Source: Candidatus Cryptobacteroides merdavium
Lineage (GTDB): Bacteria; Bacteroidota; Bacteroidia; Bacteroidales; UBA932
Direction: 5' to 3'
Assembly: GCA_017694755.1 (NCBI GenBank)
Contig: JADIMO010000027.1
Coordinates: 1-38,327, forward strand
DNA length: 38,327 nucleotides
Shown here: positions 14,668 through 22,991 of the stretch, one piece after another
Numbering within the stretch: position 1 is the first letter of the stretch
Layout: each line of letters begins with the position of its first letter
Notes under the pieces: generated by a model
The model's database searches: none
Seen by the model: only the letters and a program-made list of their open reading frames with translations
Told to the model about the DNA's origin: nothing
Translations under genes and position numbers: made by a program

Positions 14668-16319
14668 TTTCCGAGAGTCTTTTTGATGAATTCCATTCTT
14701 GAAGCAAGTTCCTTCTTGCCGATGATTGACACTATGTCGGCGATGCCGAGTCCGCTTGATGCTCCGACAAGGGCCAGTCTCAGGCAGTTCATCACCTTGC
14801 CCATAGGCCATCCGTTGTTCCTGATGTATTCCTCAAGAGGTCCTTCCAGCTGTTCCTTTGTGAATTCAGGGCCGACCTTGTTGCCGGCATCGAAGTTTTC
14901 TATGAATTCAGCGGCCTGGAAGGCAAGGCTGTAGTTTTCTTCTTTCCAGAATTTGGCGGCATCCTTCTCTGCAAATGATGCCGGGGCCACGAAAAGGTAT
15001 GAGGCAATGTCCCAGAAGTCGGCCACGAATGTCGCCCTTTCCTTTATGAGGCATACAATCTTCTCCACATATTCCCTTGTGAAGATATGGTTCCTGAAGT
15101 CCGCCCCCTGAGGGGTGAGCTCCGCTCCTGCTGTGATGGCGCATTTCGGGCAGGCCACCACCTGCATCCCGTGGCTTTCGAGCACTGGAATGAAAAGGTC
15201 CGTGAGTTCGTCGTCGCTCTTTGTGCGCAGGTATTCCTTGTTATACCACTTGGCCTTGTCCGGATTGAAGCGGGCTCCGGACTTGATGACCCTTTCAAGG
15301 GAAAATGCCCGGATAAGCTCGTCCATTGTGAAGAGCTCCCTGTCGTCGCCCGGGTTCCAGCCGAGCATTGCGAGCATGTTCACGAATGCTTCAGGGAAAT
15401 ACCCGTCCTCTCGGTAGCCTCTGGAAACTTCGCCCTCGGCATTTGTCCATTTCAGAGGGAATACCGGGAAGCCGAGCCTGTCCCCGTCCCTCTTGCTGAG
15501 CTTGCCTTTCCCGTCCGGTTTCAGAAGCAGGGAGAGGTGGGCGAATCTCGGCTGGCTGTCCTGCCATCCGAATGCTTCGTACAGGAGGTAGTGGAGGGGG
15601 AGGGAAGGAAGCCATTCCTCGCCTCTGATGACTTCAGTGATTTCCATTAGGTGGTCATCCACGATGTTGGCAAGGTGGTAGGTGGGAAGTTCATCTGCCC
15701 TTTTCCAAAGCACCTTGTCGTCAAGCGTGTCGGTATTGACCTCTATGTGCCCTCTGATGAGGTCGTCCATCTTCACGACCCTGTTTTCGGGCATTTTGAA
15801 CCTGATGGTCCAGTCTGTATGCGTATCCAGCAGCGGCCTCCATTCGCTTTCCGGCATGGAAAGGGAGTTCCGCAGGGATTTTCTTGTGATATGATTGTAT
15901 ATGAAGGTCTTTTTCTCCGCCTCCATTTCCGCCCTTTTGGCTGCGAGCTCCTCTGCTGTGTCGAACGCATAGTATGCGAACCCCTTTTCTATCAGGTCCT
16001 CGGCGTATTTCCTGTATATGCCTCGGCGCTGTGACTGCCTGTACGGGGCATGAGGGTGCCTTTCGGATGGCGTCTCCACCACATTCCCGTCGGAATCCAC
16101 CCCTTCATCGGGAATGATGCCGCACCAGTTGAGGGCTTCTATAATATATTTTTCCGCTCCCGGCACGAACCTCTGTGAGTCGGTGTCTTCTATCCTTATG
16201 ATGAAATCCCCACCATGCTGCTTGGCATAGAGATAATTGTAAAGGGCCGTCCTGACCCCGCCCATGTGCAGGGGGCCTGTAGGTGACGGTGCAAATCTTA
16301 CTCTTGTTTTTCTTTCCAT
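14664..16319 (-). CDS. gltX: Glutamyl-tRNA synthetase
   Basis: Charges tRNA-Glu with glutamate in the cytoplasm. The class I signature is clear: RFAPSPTGPLHMGGVRTALYNYLYAK at the N-terminus (HIGH-type HMGG) and GKGKLSKRDGDRLGFPVFP near residue 265 (KMSKS-type KLSKR). The middle includes WCGIIPDEGVD and RQSQRRGIYRKYAEDLI, as in bacterial GluRS. The ATG at 16319 was chosen because the family always begins a few residues before VRFAPSPTGPLH; the frame stays open further upstream, but without family sequence. At 551 residues it is slightly longer than average. The start lies behind a predicted promoter and leader hairpin; the stop overlaps the next gene. Confidence 0.95.
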   Translation of the reverse strand: MERKTRVRFAPSPTGPLHMGGVRTALYNYLYAKQHGGDFIIRIEDTDSQRFVPGAEKYIIEALNWCGIIPDEGVDSDGNVVETPSERHPHAPYRQSQRRGIYRKYAEDLIEKGFAYYAFDTAEELAAKRAEMEAEKKTFIYNHITRKSLRNSLSMPESEWRPLLDTHTDWTIRFKMPENRVVKMDDLIRGHIEVNTDTLDDKVLWKRADELPTYHLANIVDDHLMEITEVIRGEEWLPSLPLHYLLYEAFGWQDSQPRFAHLSLLLKPDGKGKLSKRDGDRLGFPVFPLKWTNAEGEVSRGYREDGYFPEAFVNMLAMLGWNPGDDRELFTMDELIRAFSLERVIKSGARFNPDKAKWYNKEYLRTKSDDELTDLFIPVLESHGMQVVACPKCAITAGAELTPQGADFRNHIFTREYVEKIVCLIKERATFVADFWDIASYLFVAPASFAEKDAAKFWKEENYSLAFQAAEFIENFDAGNKVGPEFTKEQLEGPLEEYIRNNGWPMGKVMNCLRLALVGASSGLGIADIVSIIGKKELASRMEFIKKTLGK

Positions 16320-16352
16320 AATGTATCCACCTTGCGGTGCATTAGATTTTCC

Positions 16353-16376
16353 GCATGCCGGAACTTCCGGACATGC
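16353..16376 (-). other. Hairpin in the gltX 5' leader
   Basis: GCATG-CCGGAA (16353-16363) pairs with TTCCGG-a-CATGC (16365-16376), eleven pairs with one bulge. It would lie within the leader between the predicted start (about 16381) and the ATG at 16319. TGCGG and CCGCA words nearer the ATG could form a second, alternative stem. Confidence 0.45.
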
Positions 16377-16386
16377 CGTCAGCCTG

Positions 16387-16418
16387 CAAATATACGCAGA
16401 AGCTGAGAGCAATGCAAA
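16387..16418 (-). promoter_or_regulatory. gltX: Predicted promoter of gltX
   Basis: On the minus strand, TTTG at 16418-16415, 20 bp, then TATATTTG at 16394-16387. Both boxes match the Bacteroidota consensus. Confidence 0.6.
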
Positions 16419-16741
16419 TGCGAAAGCATTTTGGCTGGTTCATTCCGCGACAGACAGAAGACTTTATGTCTTATGGATGTTGCCGGGTGGACCAGGCATA
16501 CAGCCGTCAGGCGTGCATTGCCGAGGCGTGAACCGTGTAAATGGACGCGAAGCGGCCAAATATGCAGAAAACCGGCATAAATCCGGAAATGTTTTCAGAT
16601 ATTTATGTAAAACAATAATATTATCCGCAAAGTCATCCCTCTCTGATAAACCATCCCGGGCACAGCCGTGGAATCTGTAGCAGTTTCCTTGACTCCTGAC
16701 GCTGTCCTCCGGTCGGAACGGTACAGGGGGAAATGGTGCCG
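16419..16741. other. Intergenic region between ftsZ and the gltX promoter
   Basis: About 320 bp without a supported gene. No strong terminator stem was seen after the ftsZ stop. Short open frames here show no family sequence. Confidence 0.5.
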
Positions 16742-18046
16742 TCAGTTGCCGCTTTCAGAGGTTTCGGACATCTGGCGGATGGCTCTTGTCCTGGCTGATT
16801 CTAATTCAAGTTCGCTGATGCTCTGTCCTGGCCTGACTATGAGGACTGGTTTTTCCCTGTTGCTGAAATTGAATTTTCTTATGTTGGTGGTGTTTGTAGG
16901 GCCGATCTTTCGTGCTGTGGCTTCAGACAGCTCCACTTCCTCTTTCATGAAATGGCTTTCACTGTCCCAGTCATCATTGTCGATGACGATGATGTTGCCG
17001 AGGCTCACATCCGTGATGTCGCTCAGCTGGCTCATCTTGAAGCCTGTCGCGATGGCTGTTATGCTTATCCTGTCTCCGGCTTCAGGATTTTCATCAAAGA
17101 TGATTCCACGCTTGAAGTTGTTGGCGTTTCCGGTATATTCCTTGATTTTCGTGTTGATATCATCAAGGCCTTTCATGGAAAGCCCCTTTTCGTTCTTGCC
17201 TATAGTGATGTTGATAAGTACATTCTTGGCTGTCTTGAGGTCAAAATCGTTCAGCAGCGGTGATTCGAGGGCCTGCTTTATCGCGTCTTCGATCCTGTGT
17301 TCCCCTGTGCCGCTTCCGCATCCCATCAGGGCCATTCCGCTGTTTTTCATCATGGTCTTCACATCGGCGAAGTCCACATTGATATATCCCGGCTTCTGGA
17401 TGATTTCTATGATTCCTTTCACCGCAGTGGCAAGAATCTCGTCAGCCTTCGGGAATGCATCCTGTACCAGGAGGTCCCCGTAGTATTCGTAGAGCTTTTC
17501 GTTGTTGATTATGAGCAGGCTGTCAACACTCTTTTCGAGCTCATGGATGCCGTCAATGGCCTTTGACAGCGATTCGTTGCCCTCGTTCTTGAACGGCAGG
17601 GTGACAATGGCCACTGTCAGTATATTGCGTTTTTTTGCCATTTCGGCTATGACGGGAGCCGCACCTGTTCCGGTGCCTCCTCCCATGCCGGCCGTGATGA
17701 ACAGCATCTGGGTGTTGTTGTCAAGGACCTGTCTTGCTATTTCATCCTGTGCCTCGATGGCGGCATTGCGCCCTTTGATGGGATCCGTTCCGGCCCCGAG
17801 CCCTTCCCCGAGCTGGACCTTGGTCGGCACGGGACTCTTCCTGAGGGCCTGGGCATCTGTGTTGCAGACAATGAACCTGCATCCCTCGATCTTCTGGTTA
17901 TACATGTAGGAAACTGCATTGCAGCCTCCTCCTCCGACACCGATCACTTTTATTATCGAATTGTCTTCAGACCAGTCTGCCGGTACTATGATATCTTCAA
18001 TGAAGTCCTTTATTTCCATGGTTGTATGCGCTTGGTGTTGTTTCAT
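16742..18046 (-). CDS. ftsZ: Cell division GTPase FtsZ
   Basis: The tubulin homologue that polymerises into the Z-ring. Motifs: IIKVIGVGGGGCNAV near residue 32; the GTP-binding tubulin signature GMGGGTGTGAAPV near 120; and the T7/synergy loop INVDFADVKTMMKNSGMALMG near 220-241, which supplies the catalytic Asp to the next subunit. The C-terminal beta-domain is complete. After it comes a fairly short linker and a C-terminus (RAIRQMSETSESGN) without a recognisable IPxFL/R-type tail peptide. It is the last gene of the dcw cluster, 38 bp after ftsA. A second start (MEIKDFIED, 18019) resembles the usual FtsZ N-terminus and may be the real one. Confidence 0.96.
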   Translation of the reverse strand: MKQHQAHTTMEIKDFIEDIIVPADWSEDNSIIKVIGVGGGGCNAVSYMYNQKIEGCRFIVCNTDAQALRKSPVPTKVQLGEGLGAGTDPIKGRNAAIEAQDEIARQVLDNNTQMLFITAGMGGGTGTGAAPVIAEMAKKRNILTVAIVTLPFKNEGNESLSKAIDGIHELEKSVDSLLIINNEKLYEYYGDLLVQDAFPKADEILATAVKGIIEIIQKPGYINVDFADVKTMMKNSGMALMGCGSGTGEHRIEDAIKQALESPLLNDFDLKTAKNVLINITIGKNEKGLSMKGLDDINTKIKEYTGNANNFKRGIIFDENPEAGDRISITAIATGFKMSQLSDITDVSLGNIIVIDNDDWDSESHFMKEEVELSEATARKIGPTNTTNIRKFNFSNREKPVLIVRPGQSISELELESARTRAIRQMSETSESGN

Positions 18047-18084
18047 GCGTCGATGTTGCCGTATTGTCTGTCCTGCGGCCGTGT

Positions 18085-19554
18085 TCAGACATCCTCTTTG
18101 CCGACATCCTCATACATTCCGCTGAAGAGGTCGCCTAGGCTCTCTTTTATGGTTGTCCATTTTCCTTTTTTCTTCCTCTTCGGCTTGTCGGCAGGAACGG
18201 ACTGTGGAGCAGCTGTCTGTGCCTGTTTCTGGCTCTGGGCAGTGTTTCCGGAGGTTTCTGTGTCCTTTTTCTCTGTTTCCGTCCGTTTTCCTTCATCCGT
18301 TGCTGCCTGTTGCGGCTGTTCCGGTTCTTGCTGCTCCTGCTTCAGCGGCTCTTCGTCCGGGCTGTCTTCATTAAGGCAGTCCGGGATGTGGGCATTCTTT
18401 GCCGCAAGTACCAGCCCGGCCGATACGGCGGCATCGCTTTCCAGAAAATCCTCACATCCTGAAGCCGAGAACAGCGGGCGTGGACGGCCCGCTTTCGTGT
18501 CATATCCGGACAGTTCCTTGAAATAGTTCCCGCAATTCATCAGCCGTGCCCCTCCTCCGGTGATTACAATCCCGCTCTTCAGACAGTCTGCGAAGCCGCT
18601 CATCTGGATTTCATACAGTACGGCCTCTATTATTTCCTTCATTCTTGCTGTGATGATTTCCGAAAGGAACTTGACCGGTATCTGTGTGTCAGGAACTTCT
18701 GACCCGCTCCTTATGTGGAGGGTCTTTTCGCTCAAATTCAGGAGCTTGTCCGGCATGCATCCTCCGAATCTCTTCTTTATGTGTTCCGCGAGTTCTTCGG
18801 TTATCATGCATTCGGACTTGATGTCGGCCGTGACCGCGTTTCCTCCGAACGGTATGGATGCAAAATGTCTGAGAATATCCTTGTAATAGACAGATACGGA
18901 TGTGACTCCGGCACCGATGTCCACGAGGGCCACACCGTTGTCCATTTCACTTTTTGTGAGAATTGCCTTTCCGGTGGGCTCCGGAGTGAAGAATTTCTTT
19001 ACTGCCTTTATCCCGAGCCTTTTGAAGGCTACATCTATGTTCTGGAGATATTTCTTCTTTCCGATGTAGATGTTGAAATTTCCGGAGAATACATCACCTG
19101 AAACCCCCACAATGTCATTTTCTGTCAGTCCGATTTCGTCACCGCTGGAAAATGACTGGGCGATGGCCCCGTAGAGTTCCTCGTTCTTGGGGTCTTCGAT
19201 TGGGTACTCGTCAAGAGCGCTCTGTTTCAAGCAGTTCACGTCTTCTTCCGTGATGCACTCCTCAGGATCCATGTCATCAAATTTCCCTTCTCCGACCACT
19301 TCCCTTATGTAATACCGCGGCATCCCCACCACTGCGCTTGAGATTTTTATCTTGAGCGTCTTTTCTGCATCTTCCACAAGTTTTCCGGCAGTGTCCGCCA
19401 CATTCTTGGGATTCAATACATAACTGTAGCGGATTCCGGTTGAAGGGACTTTCCGGTAATATACTATCTGCACATCGTCACCGTTGATCTCCGCAACGGT
19501 CAGCGCTGTCTTTGATGTGCCGAGGTCGATTGCGACAATATGTCTTCCTTCCAT
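18085..19554 (-). CDS. ftsA: Cell division protein FtsA
   Basis: The actin-like ATPase that tethers FtsZ to the membrane. It opens with VAIDLGTSKTALTVAE (phosphate-1 loop), includes a 1C-subdomain region with SSAVVGMPRYYI, then LVDIGAGVTSVSVY near residue 210 (phosphate 2) and GIVITGGGARLMNC near 335 (adenosine loop). The 489-residue length reflects a long polar tail (about 400-460; Glu/Gln/Lys/Pro-rich, for example EQQEPEQPQQ) before a basic patch and a likely amphipathic membrane helix, WTTIKESLGDLFSGMYED. A C-terminal membrane helix is known for the family; the long linker is in keeping with Bacteroidota FtsA. It sits between ftsQ (16-bp gap) and ftsZ. Confidence 0.95.
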   Translation of the reverse strand: MEGRHIVAIDLGTSKTALTVAEINGDDVQIVYYRKVPSTGIRYSYVLNPKNVADTAGKLVEDAEKTLKIKISSAVVGMPRYYIREVVGEGKFDDMDPEECITEEDVNCLKQSALDEYPIEDPKNEELYGAIAQSFSSGDEIGLTENDIVGVSGDVFSGNFNIYIGKKKYLQNIDVAFKRLGIKAVKKFFTPEPTGKAILTKSEMDNGVALVDIGAGVTSVSVYYKDILRHFASIPFGGNAVTADIKSECMITEELAEHIKKRFGGCMPDKLLNLSEKTLHIRSGSEVPDTQIPVKFLSEIITARMKEIIEAVLYEIQMSGFADCLKSGIVITGGGARLMNCGNYFKELSGYDTKAGRPRPLFSASGCEDFLESDAAVSAGLVLAAKNAHIPDCLNEDSPDEEPLKQEQQEPEQPQQAATDEGKRTETEKKDTETSGNTAQSQKQAQTAAPQSVPADKPKRKKKGKWTTIKESLGDLFSGMYEDVGKEDV

Positions 19555-19570
19555 GATATTTTGAATTAGT

Positions 19571-20353
19571 TTATTGTCTGCATATTATCTGTCTGTCGTA
19601 TTTCAGGTTGACGGTGGAATAGAAATCCTTTCCCTTTTCCGGGACTATTCCGGTGTAGTACCGTTCCATCTTCCTGAATTTTTCCTTAATCTTGACCGGT
19701 TGTCCGAACAGAAACTTCTCCTTGCCCCCCCGCGGTATCATCACCAGGTCTCCGCCAGGAAAGACTGTAATCTGGACTATGTTCTGTGCCCAGATCCCGC
19801 TGCCGGCCATGTATTTTATCAGACCGGTCATACGGTCTGTCCATTCTCTTTCCTTTTCATCTTCAGGCCTTCCCTTGTATCCTGAATCCACATGGAGCGG
19901 AATGGCACCGTCAATGACAGGGACATGGGCGGTATATGTGCTCTGGAGCGGGAAGAGGAAGCCTTCCTCGTCCGCATAGAAGCCTCCTCCGGCTTTCTGG
20001 AATCTTACTATTGGCTCCCTCTGGGTGACATCTACGTGCAGGATACCGTCCTTGGTCAGGTAGGCTTCGCTTTTCCTCACCGCGCTGCGGGCATCCACGG
20101 CCTTTTCTATCTTCACGAGGTCTATGCTGTCCAGGGCACGGCCCGTGCATTCCCCGTATTCTTTCTTCAGGCAGTCAAGCACATCGGCGCGGGATACGAA
20201 ACTGTTCCTGAGGCTGTCGGCAATGGCAACCTCTATTCCGGTACAGGTCACCCTGCTCCTTTTCACTGCCTCTGAAGTGTAGGCTGCAAAAAGCAGGACG
20301 AAGACCAGGCCGGCAAACACGGCCGCCGATATGTATCTTGCCATCCGTTTCAT
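19571..20353 (-). CDS. ftsQ: Cell division protein FtsQ/DivIB
   Basis: A 260-residue bitopic membrane protein of the divisome. One N-terminal membrane helix (ISAAVFAGLVFVLLFAAYT, about residues 8-27) is followed by a periplasmic POTRA-like part beginning VTCTGIEVAIADSLRNSFVSRADVLDCL and then a beta domain (LHVDVTQREPIVRF; GFYADEEGFLFPL; HVPVIDG), which is the usual FtsQ order. Its start overlaps the murC stop by 4 nt (ATGA). Assignment rests on these features plus position between murC and ftsA, because FtsQ sequences diverge strongly. Confidence 0.88.
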   Translation of the reverse strand: MKRMARYISAAVFAGLVFVLLFAAYTSEAVKRSRVTCTGIEVAIADSLRNSFVSRADVLDCLKKEYGECTGRALDSIDLVKIEKAVDARSAVRKSEAYLTKDGILHVDVTQREPIVRFQKAGGGFYADEEGFLFPLQSTYTAHVPVIDGAIPLHVDSGYKGRPEDEKEREWTDRMTGLIKYMAGSGIWAQNIVQITVFPGGDLVMIPRGGKEKFLFGQPVKIKEKFRKMERYYTGIVPEKGKDFYSTVNLKYDRQIICRQ

Positions 20354-21711
20354 TTTTTTCCTATACGCTTTTCAAGCATTGAGGTTATGGGTTCCGTGAA
20401 TCTGTCTATGTTTCCGGCACCGAATGTGACGAGTACATCCACAGGTTCCTTTTCGAGGTATTCCATGAGCTCCTCTTTCTTCATAAGCACCTTTTCCGGG
20501 GTCTCAGCCCTGTCGAATATGATTTTTGAAGTGATGCCCGGTATCGGTTCTTCCCTTGCCGGGTATATGTCGAGAAGAATCAGTTTGTCCACATGGCTGA
20601 GGGCCTCGGCGAATCCGTCCGCGAAATCCCTTGTCCTCGTATAGAGGTGTGGCTGGAACACTGCCGTGAGTCTTCTGGAAGGGAAGATGTCCCTGATGGA
20701 GCTTATCGCGGCCGCCAGTTCTTTCGGATGGTGGGCATAGTCGTCTATGTAGGTGCATCCGGGCACGTTCAGGTGCACGTCGAATCTCCTTTTCACTCCC
20801 ATGTATGTACCTATGGCTGCCTTCACCTTTTCCGGGGCAATCCCGTATGTAAGGGCTATGGCTGCTGCCGCAATGCTGTTCTCCACGTTCACCCAGCCCG
20901 GGATTCCGCAGCGGCATCCGCGTATCACCCCGTCAGGCCAGTTGAGGTCGAATGTGAAATGCCCTGTAGCATCCTTGCTGAGGTTGCTGGCGTAGAAGTC
21001 GCAGGGGTCGCGGAACGAATAGCGGAGAATCCTTGCCTTGGTGTCCCTGCCGGTGATGTCGAGTCCCGGCTTGGTTATGAGGGTGTCGGTCACCTGGGAG
21101 GCAAATTCCCTGAATGCCTGCCGCACATGTTCCACATCGGAATATATGTCGAGGTGGTCGGCGTCCATTGCCGTGACCGCCGCGATTTCAGGATGGAGCT
21201 GGAGGAATGACCTGTCGAATTCGTCCGCTTCGGCCACCACCACATCGTTTTCACTGACGAGGAGGTTGGTCCCGTAGTTCTTTGAGATGCCGCCGAGGAA
21301 TGCCGAGCATCCTTCCCCGCTTTCCTGGAAAATATGGGCGAGGAGGGTGCTGGTGGTGGTCTTCCCATGTGTCCCAGCCACTGCAAGGCATCTCTGGCCG
21401 CGGGCGATTTCGCCGAGGGCACGGGAGCGTTTTACCACATTATAGCCGTTTGCCTGGACGGCCACAAGTTCCTTCATGTCATGAGGAATGGCCGGGGTGT
21501 AGATGACGAGGGTGTTTTTCCTGTCTTCAGGTATCAGGTCCGGCCTGTCCTCATAATGGACGGCTATCCCTTCCTCCTCCAGTTCGTGCGTCAGTTCCGA
21601 TGGGGTGCGGTCGTAGCCGGCGACATTGCAGCCCTTGCGTTTGAAATATCTTGCAAGTGCACTCATGCCGATGCCTCCGATTCCTATGAAGTATATGTTC
21701 TTGTATCTCAT
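20350..21711 (-). CDS. murC: UDP-N-acetylmuramate--L-alanine ligase
   Basis: The first amino-acid ligase of the peptidoglycan precursor pathway: UDP-MurNAc + L-Ala + ATP. Evidence: N-terminal Rossmann motif YFIGIGGIGMSALARYFKRKG, the Mur-ligase P-loop AGTHGKTTTSTLLAH near residue 112, EADEFDRSFLQLHPEIAAVT near 170, and the C-terminal YIDDYAHHPKEL near 318, diagnostic for MurC/Mpl. The 453-residue length is standard. It overlaps murG at its start and ftsQ at its end by 4 nt each, so the three genes are translationally coupled. Cytoplasmic. Confidence 0.96.
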   Translation of the reverse strand: MRYKNIYFIGIGGIGMSALARYFKRKGCNVAGYDRTPSELTHELEEEGIAVHYEDRPDLIPEDRKNTLVIYTPAIPHDMKELVAVQANGYNVVKRSRALGEIARGQRCLAVAGTHGKTTTSTLLAHIFQESGEGCSAFLGGISKNYGTNLLVSENDVVVAEADEFDRSFLQLHPEIAAVTAMDADHLDIYSDVEHVRQAFREFASQVTDTLITKPGLDITGRDTKARILRYSFRDPCDFYASNLSKDATGHFTFDLNWPDGVIRGCRCGIPGWVNVENSIAAAAIALTYGIAPEKVKAAIGTYMGVKRRFDVHLNVPGCTYIDDYAHHPKELAAAISSIRDIFPSRRLTAVFQPHLYTRTRDFADGFAEALSHVDKLILLDIYPAREEPIPGITSKIIFDRAETPEKVLMKKEELMEYLEKEPVDVLVTFGAGNIDRFTEPITSMLEKRIGKK

Positions 21712-22901
21712 TGCTTTGTCTTTTTGTCTGTCTTGTCCTTGCCGTCATCTCTGGTGGAGGCCTTTTTGTCAAGTATGCCGTATATCTCTTCCACTATCGC
21801 TCCGGCGGCGTCTTTCCGTGCAAGTGCGGCTATGTTTTTCTCCATTTTCATGATTACGGCGTCATCATGTACCAGTCTGCAGGCTGTTCTCATCAGCTTT
21901 TCCGGGGCCTCCGCGTCAGTCACCAGCATTGCCGCGTCTTTCTTTACGAGGGCCATTGCATTGTGGGTCTGATGGTCTTCCGCCACATTCGGAGACGGGA
22001 CGAAGATGACTGCCTTGCGGGCTGCACAGAGTTCCGACACCGAGCTTGCCCCCGATCTTGACACCACTATGTCCGCAGCGGCGTATGCAAGGTCCATCCT
22101 CTTTATGAAGTCAAAATGATGTATGCGTGTGCATGCGCCTGGCATCTTGTCCCTGACTGAGTTCATGAAGCTGTCTGTTCCGGCCTTGTAATATTTTCCG
22201 CATTGCCAGAGAACTTCCACATCCTCTCCTCCGGGGCAGCCGTCCGAAATCCATTTCATCATGGACTTGTTGAGAGTACCGCTTCCGAGGCTTCCTCCCA
22301 CGATGAATATATGCCGCTTTCCCGGATCAAGTCCGTAGAAGTCCAGGGCTTCGCGTTTCATGGCAGGGTCTGCGGGCACTATCGCATTGCGTATAGGGTT
22401 GCCGGTGAGGACAATCCTGTCTGCAGGGAAGAATCTTTCCATCCCCTCGTATGCCACGCATATCCTGTCAGCTCTCTTTCCGAGTATCTTGTTGGTGAGT
22501 CCGGCAAAGCCGTTCTGTTCCTGGATAAGGGTCGGGATGCCCTTGCGGGAAGCCGCCCACAGCAGGGGAGCACTTGCATATCCGCCTACTCCTATCGCGA
22601 TGTCTGGCCTGAAGCTGTCTATGATCTTTCCCGCCATTGAGATGCTTTTGAGCACCTTGAACGGCAGGGCAAGGTTGGAAAGGGCGAGCCTGCGCTGCAG
22701 ACCTGCCACCGGAAGCCCGATGATCCTGTAGCCCGCAGCAGGGACCTTTTCCATTTCCATTCTTCCTTCTGCACCCACGAACAGGATCTCACTGTCCGGG
22801 TCGGCTTCCATCAGCTTGTCTGCGATTGAGAGGGCCGGGAAGATGTGTCCTCCCGTGCCTCCTCCGCTTATTATTGCGCGTATGGGTCTTTTGTCTGCCA
22901 T
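21708..22901 (-). CDS. murG: UDP-GlcNAc transferase MurG (lipid II synthase)
   Basis: Transfers GlcNAc from UDP-GlcNAc to lipid I on the cytoplasmic membrane face, giving lipid II. Diagnostic: ISGGGTGGHIFPALSIADKL at the N-terminus (G-loop 1), IGVGGYASAPLLWAA near residue 102 (second glycine loop), IQEQNGFAGLTNKILGKRA near 126, and GGSLGSGTLN near 202. The C-terminal RSGASSVSELCAARKAVIFVPSP is the nucleotide-sugar site. The lysine-rich extra C-terminal tail (KASTRDDGKDKTDKKTKQ) overlaps the murC start. There is a 90-bp gap after ftsW with no visible feature. Confidence 0.96.
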   Translation of the reverse strand: MADKRPIRAIISGGGTGGHIFPALSIADKLMEADPDSEILFVGAEGRMEMEKVPAAGYRIIGLPVAGLQRRLALSNLALPFKVLKSISMAGKIIDSFRPDIAIGVGGYASAPLLWAASRKGIPTLIQEQNGFAGLTNKILGKRADRICVAYEGMERFFPADRIVLTGNPIRNAIVPADPAMKREALDFYGLDPGKRHIFIVGGSLGSGTLNKSMMKWISDGCPGGEDVEVLWQCGKYYKAGTDSFMNSVRDKMPGACTRIHHFDFIKRMDLAYAAADIVVSRSGASSVSELCAARKAVIFVPSPNVAEDHQTHNAMALVKKDAAMLVTDAEAPEKLMRTACRLVHDDAVIMKMEKNIAALARKDAAGAIVEEIYGILDKKASTRDDGKDKTDKKTKQ

Positions 22902-22991
22902 TGTCTTTTATATTGTCATGCTGTTTTCTGGGCATTCCGGCACAGGTCTGTAATCCGTCTTCCTCTTTCCTGTGCATGCCGCTTTTCCCGG

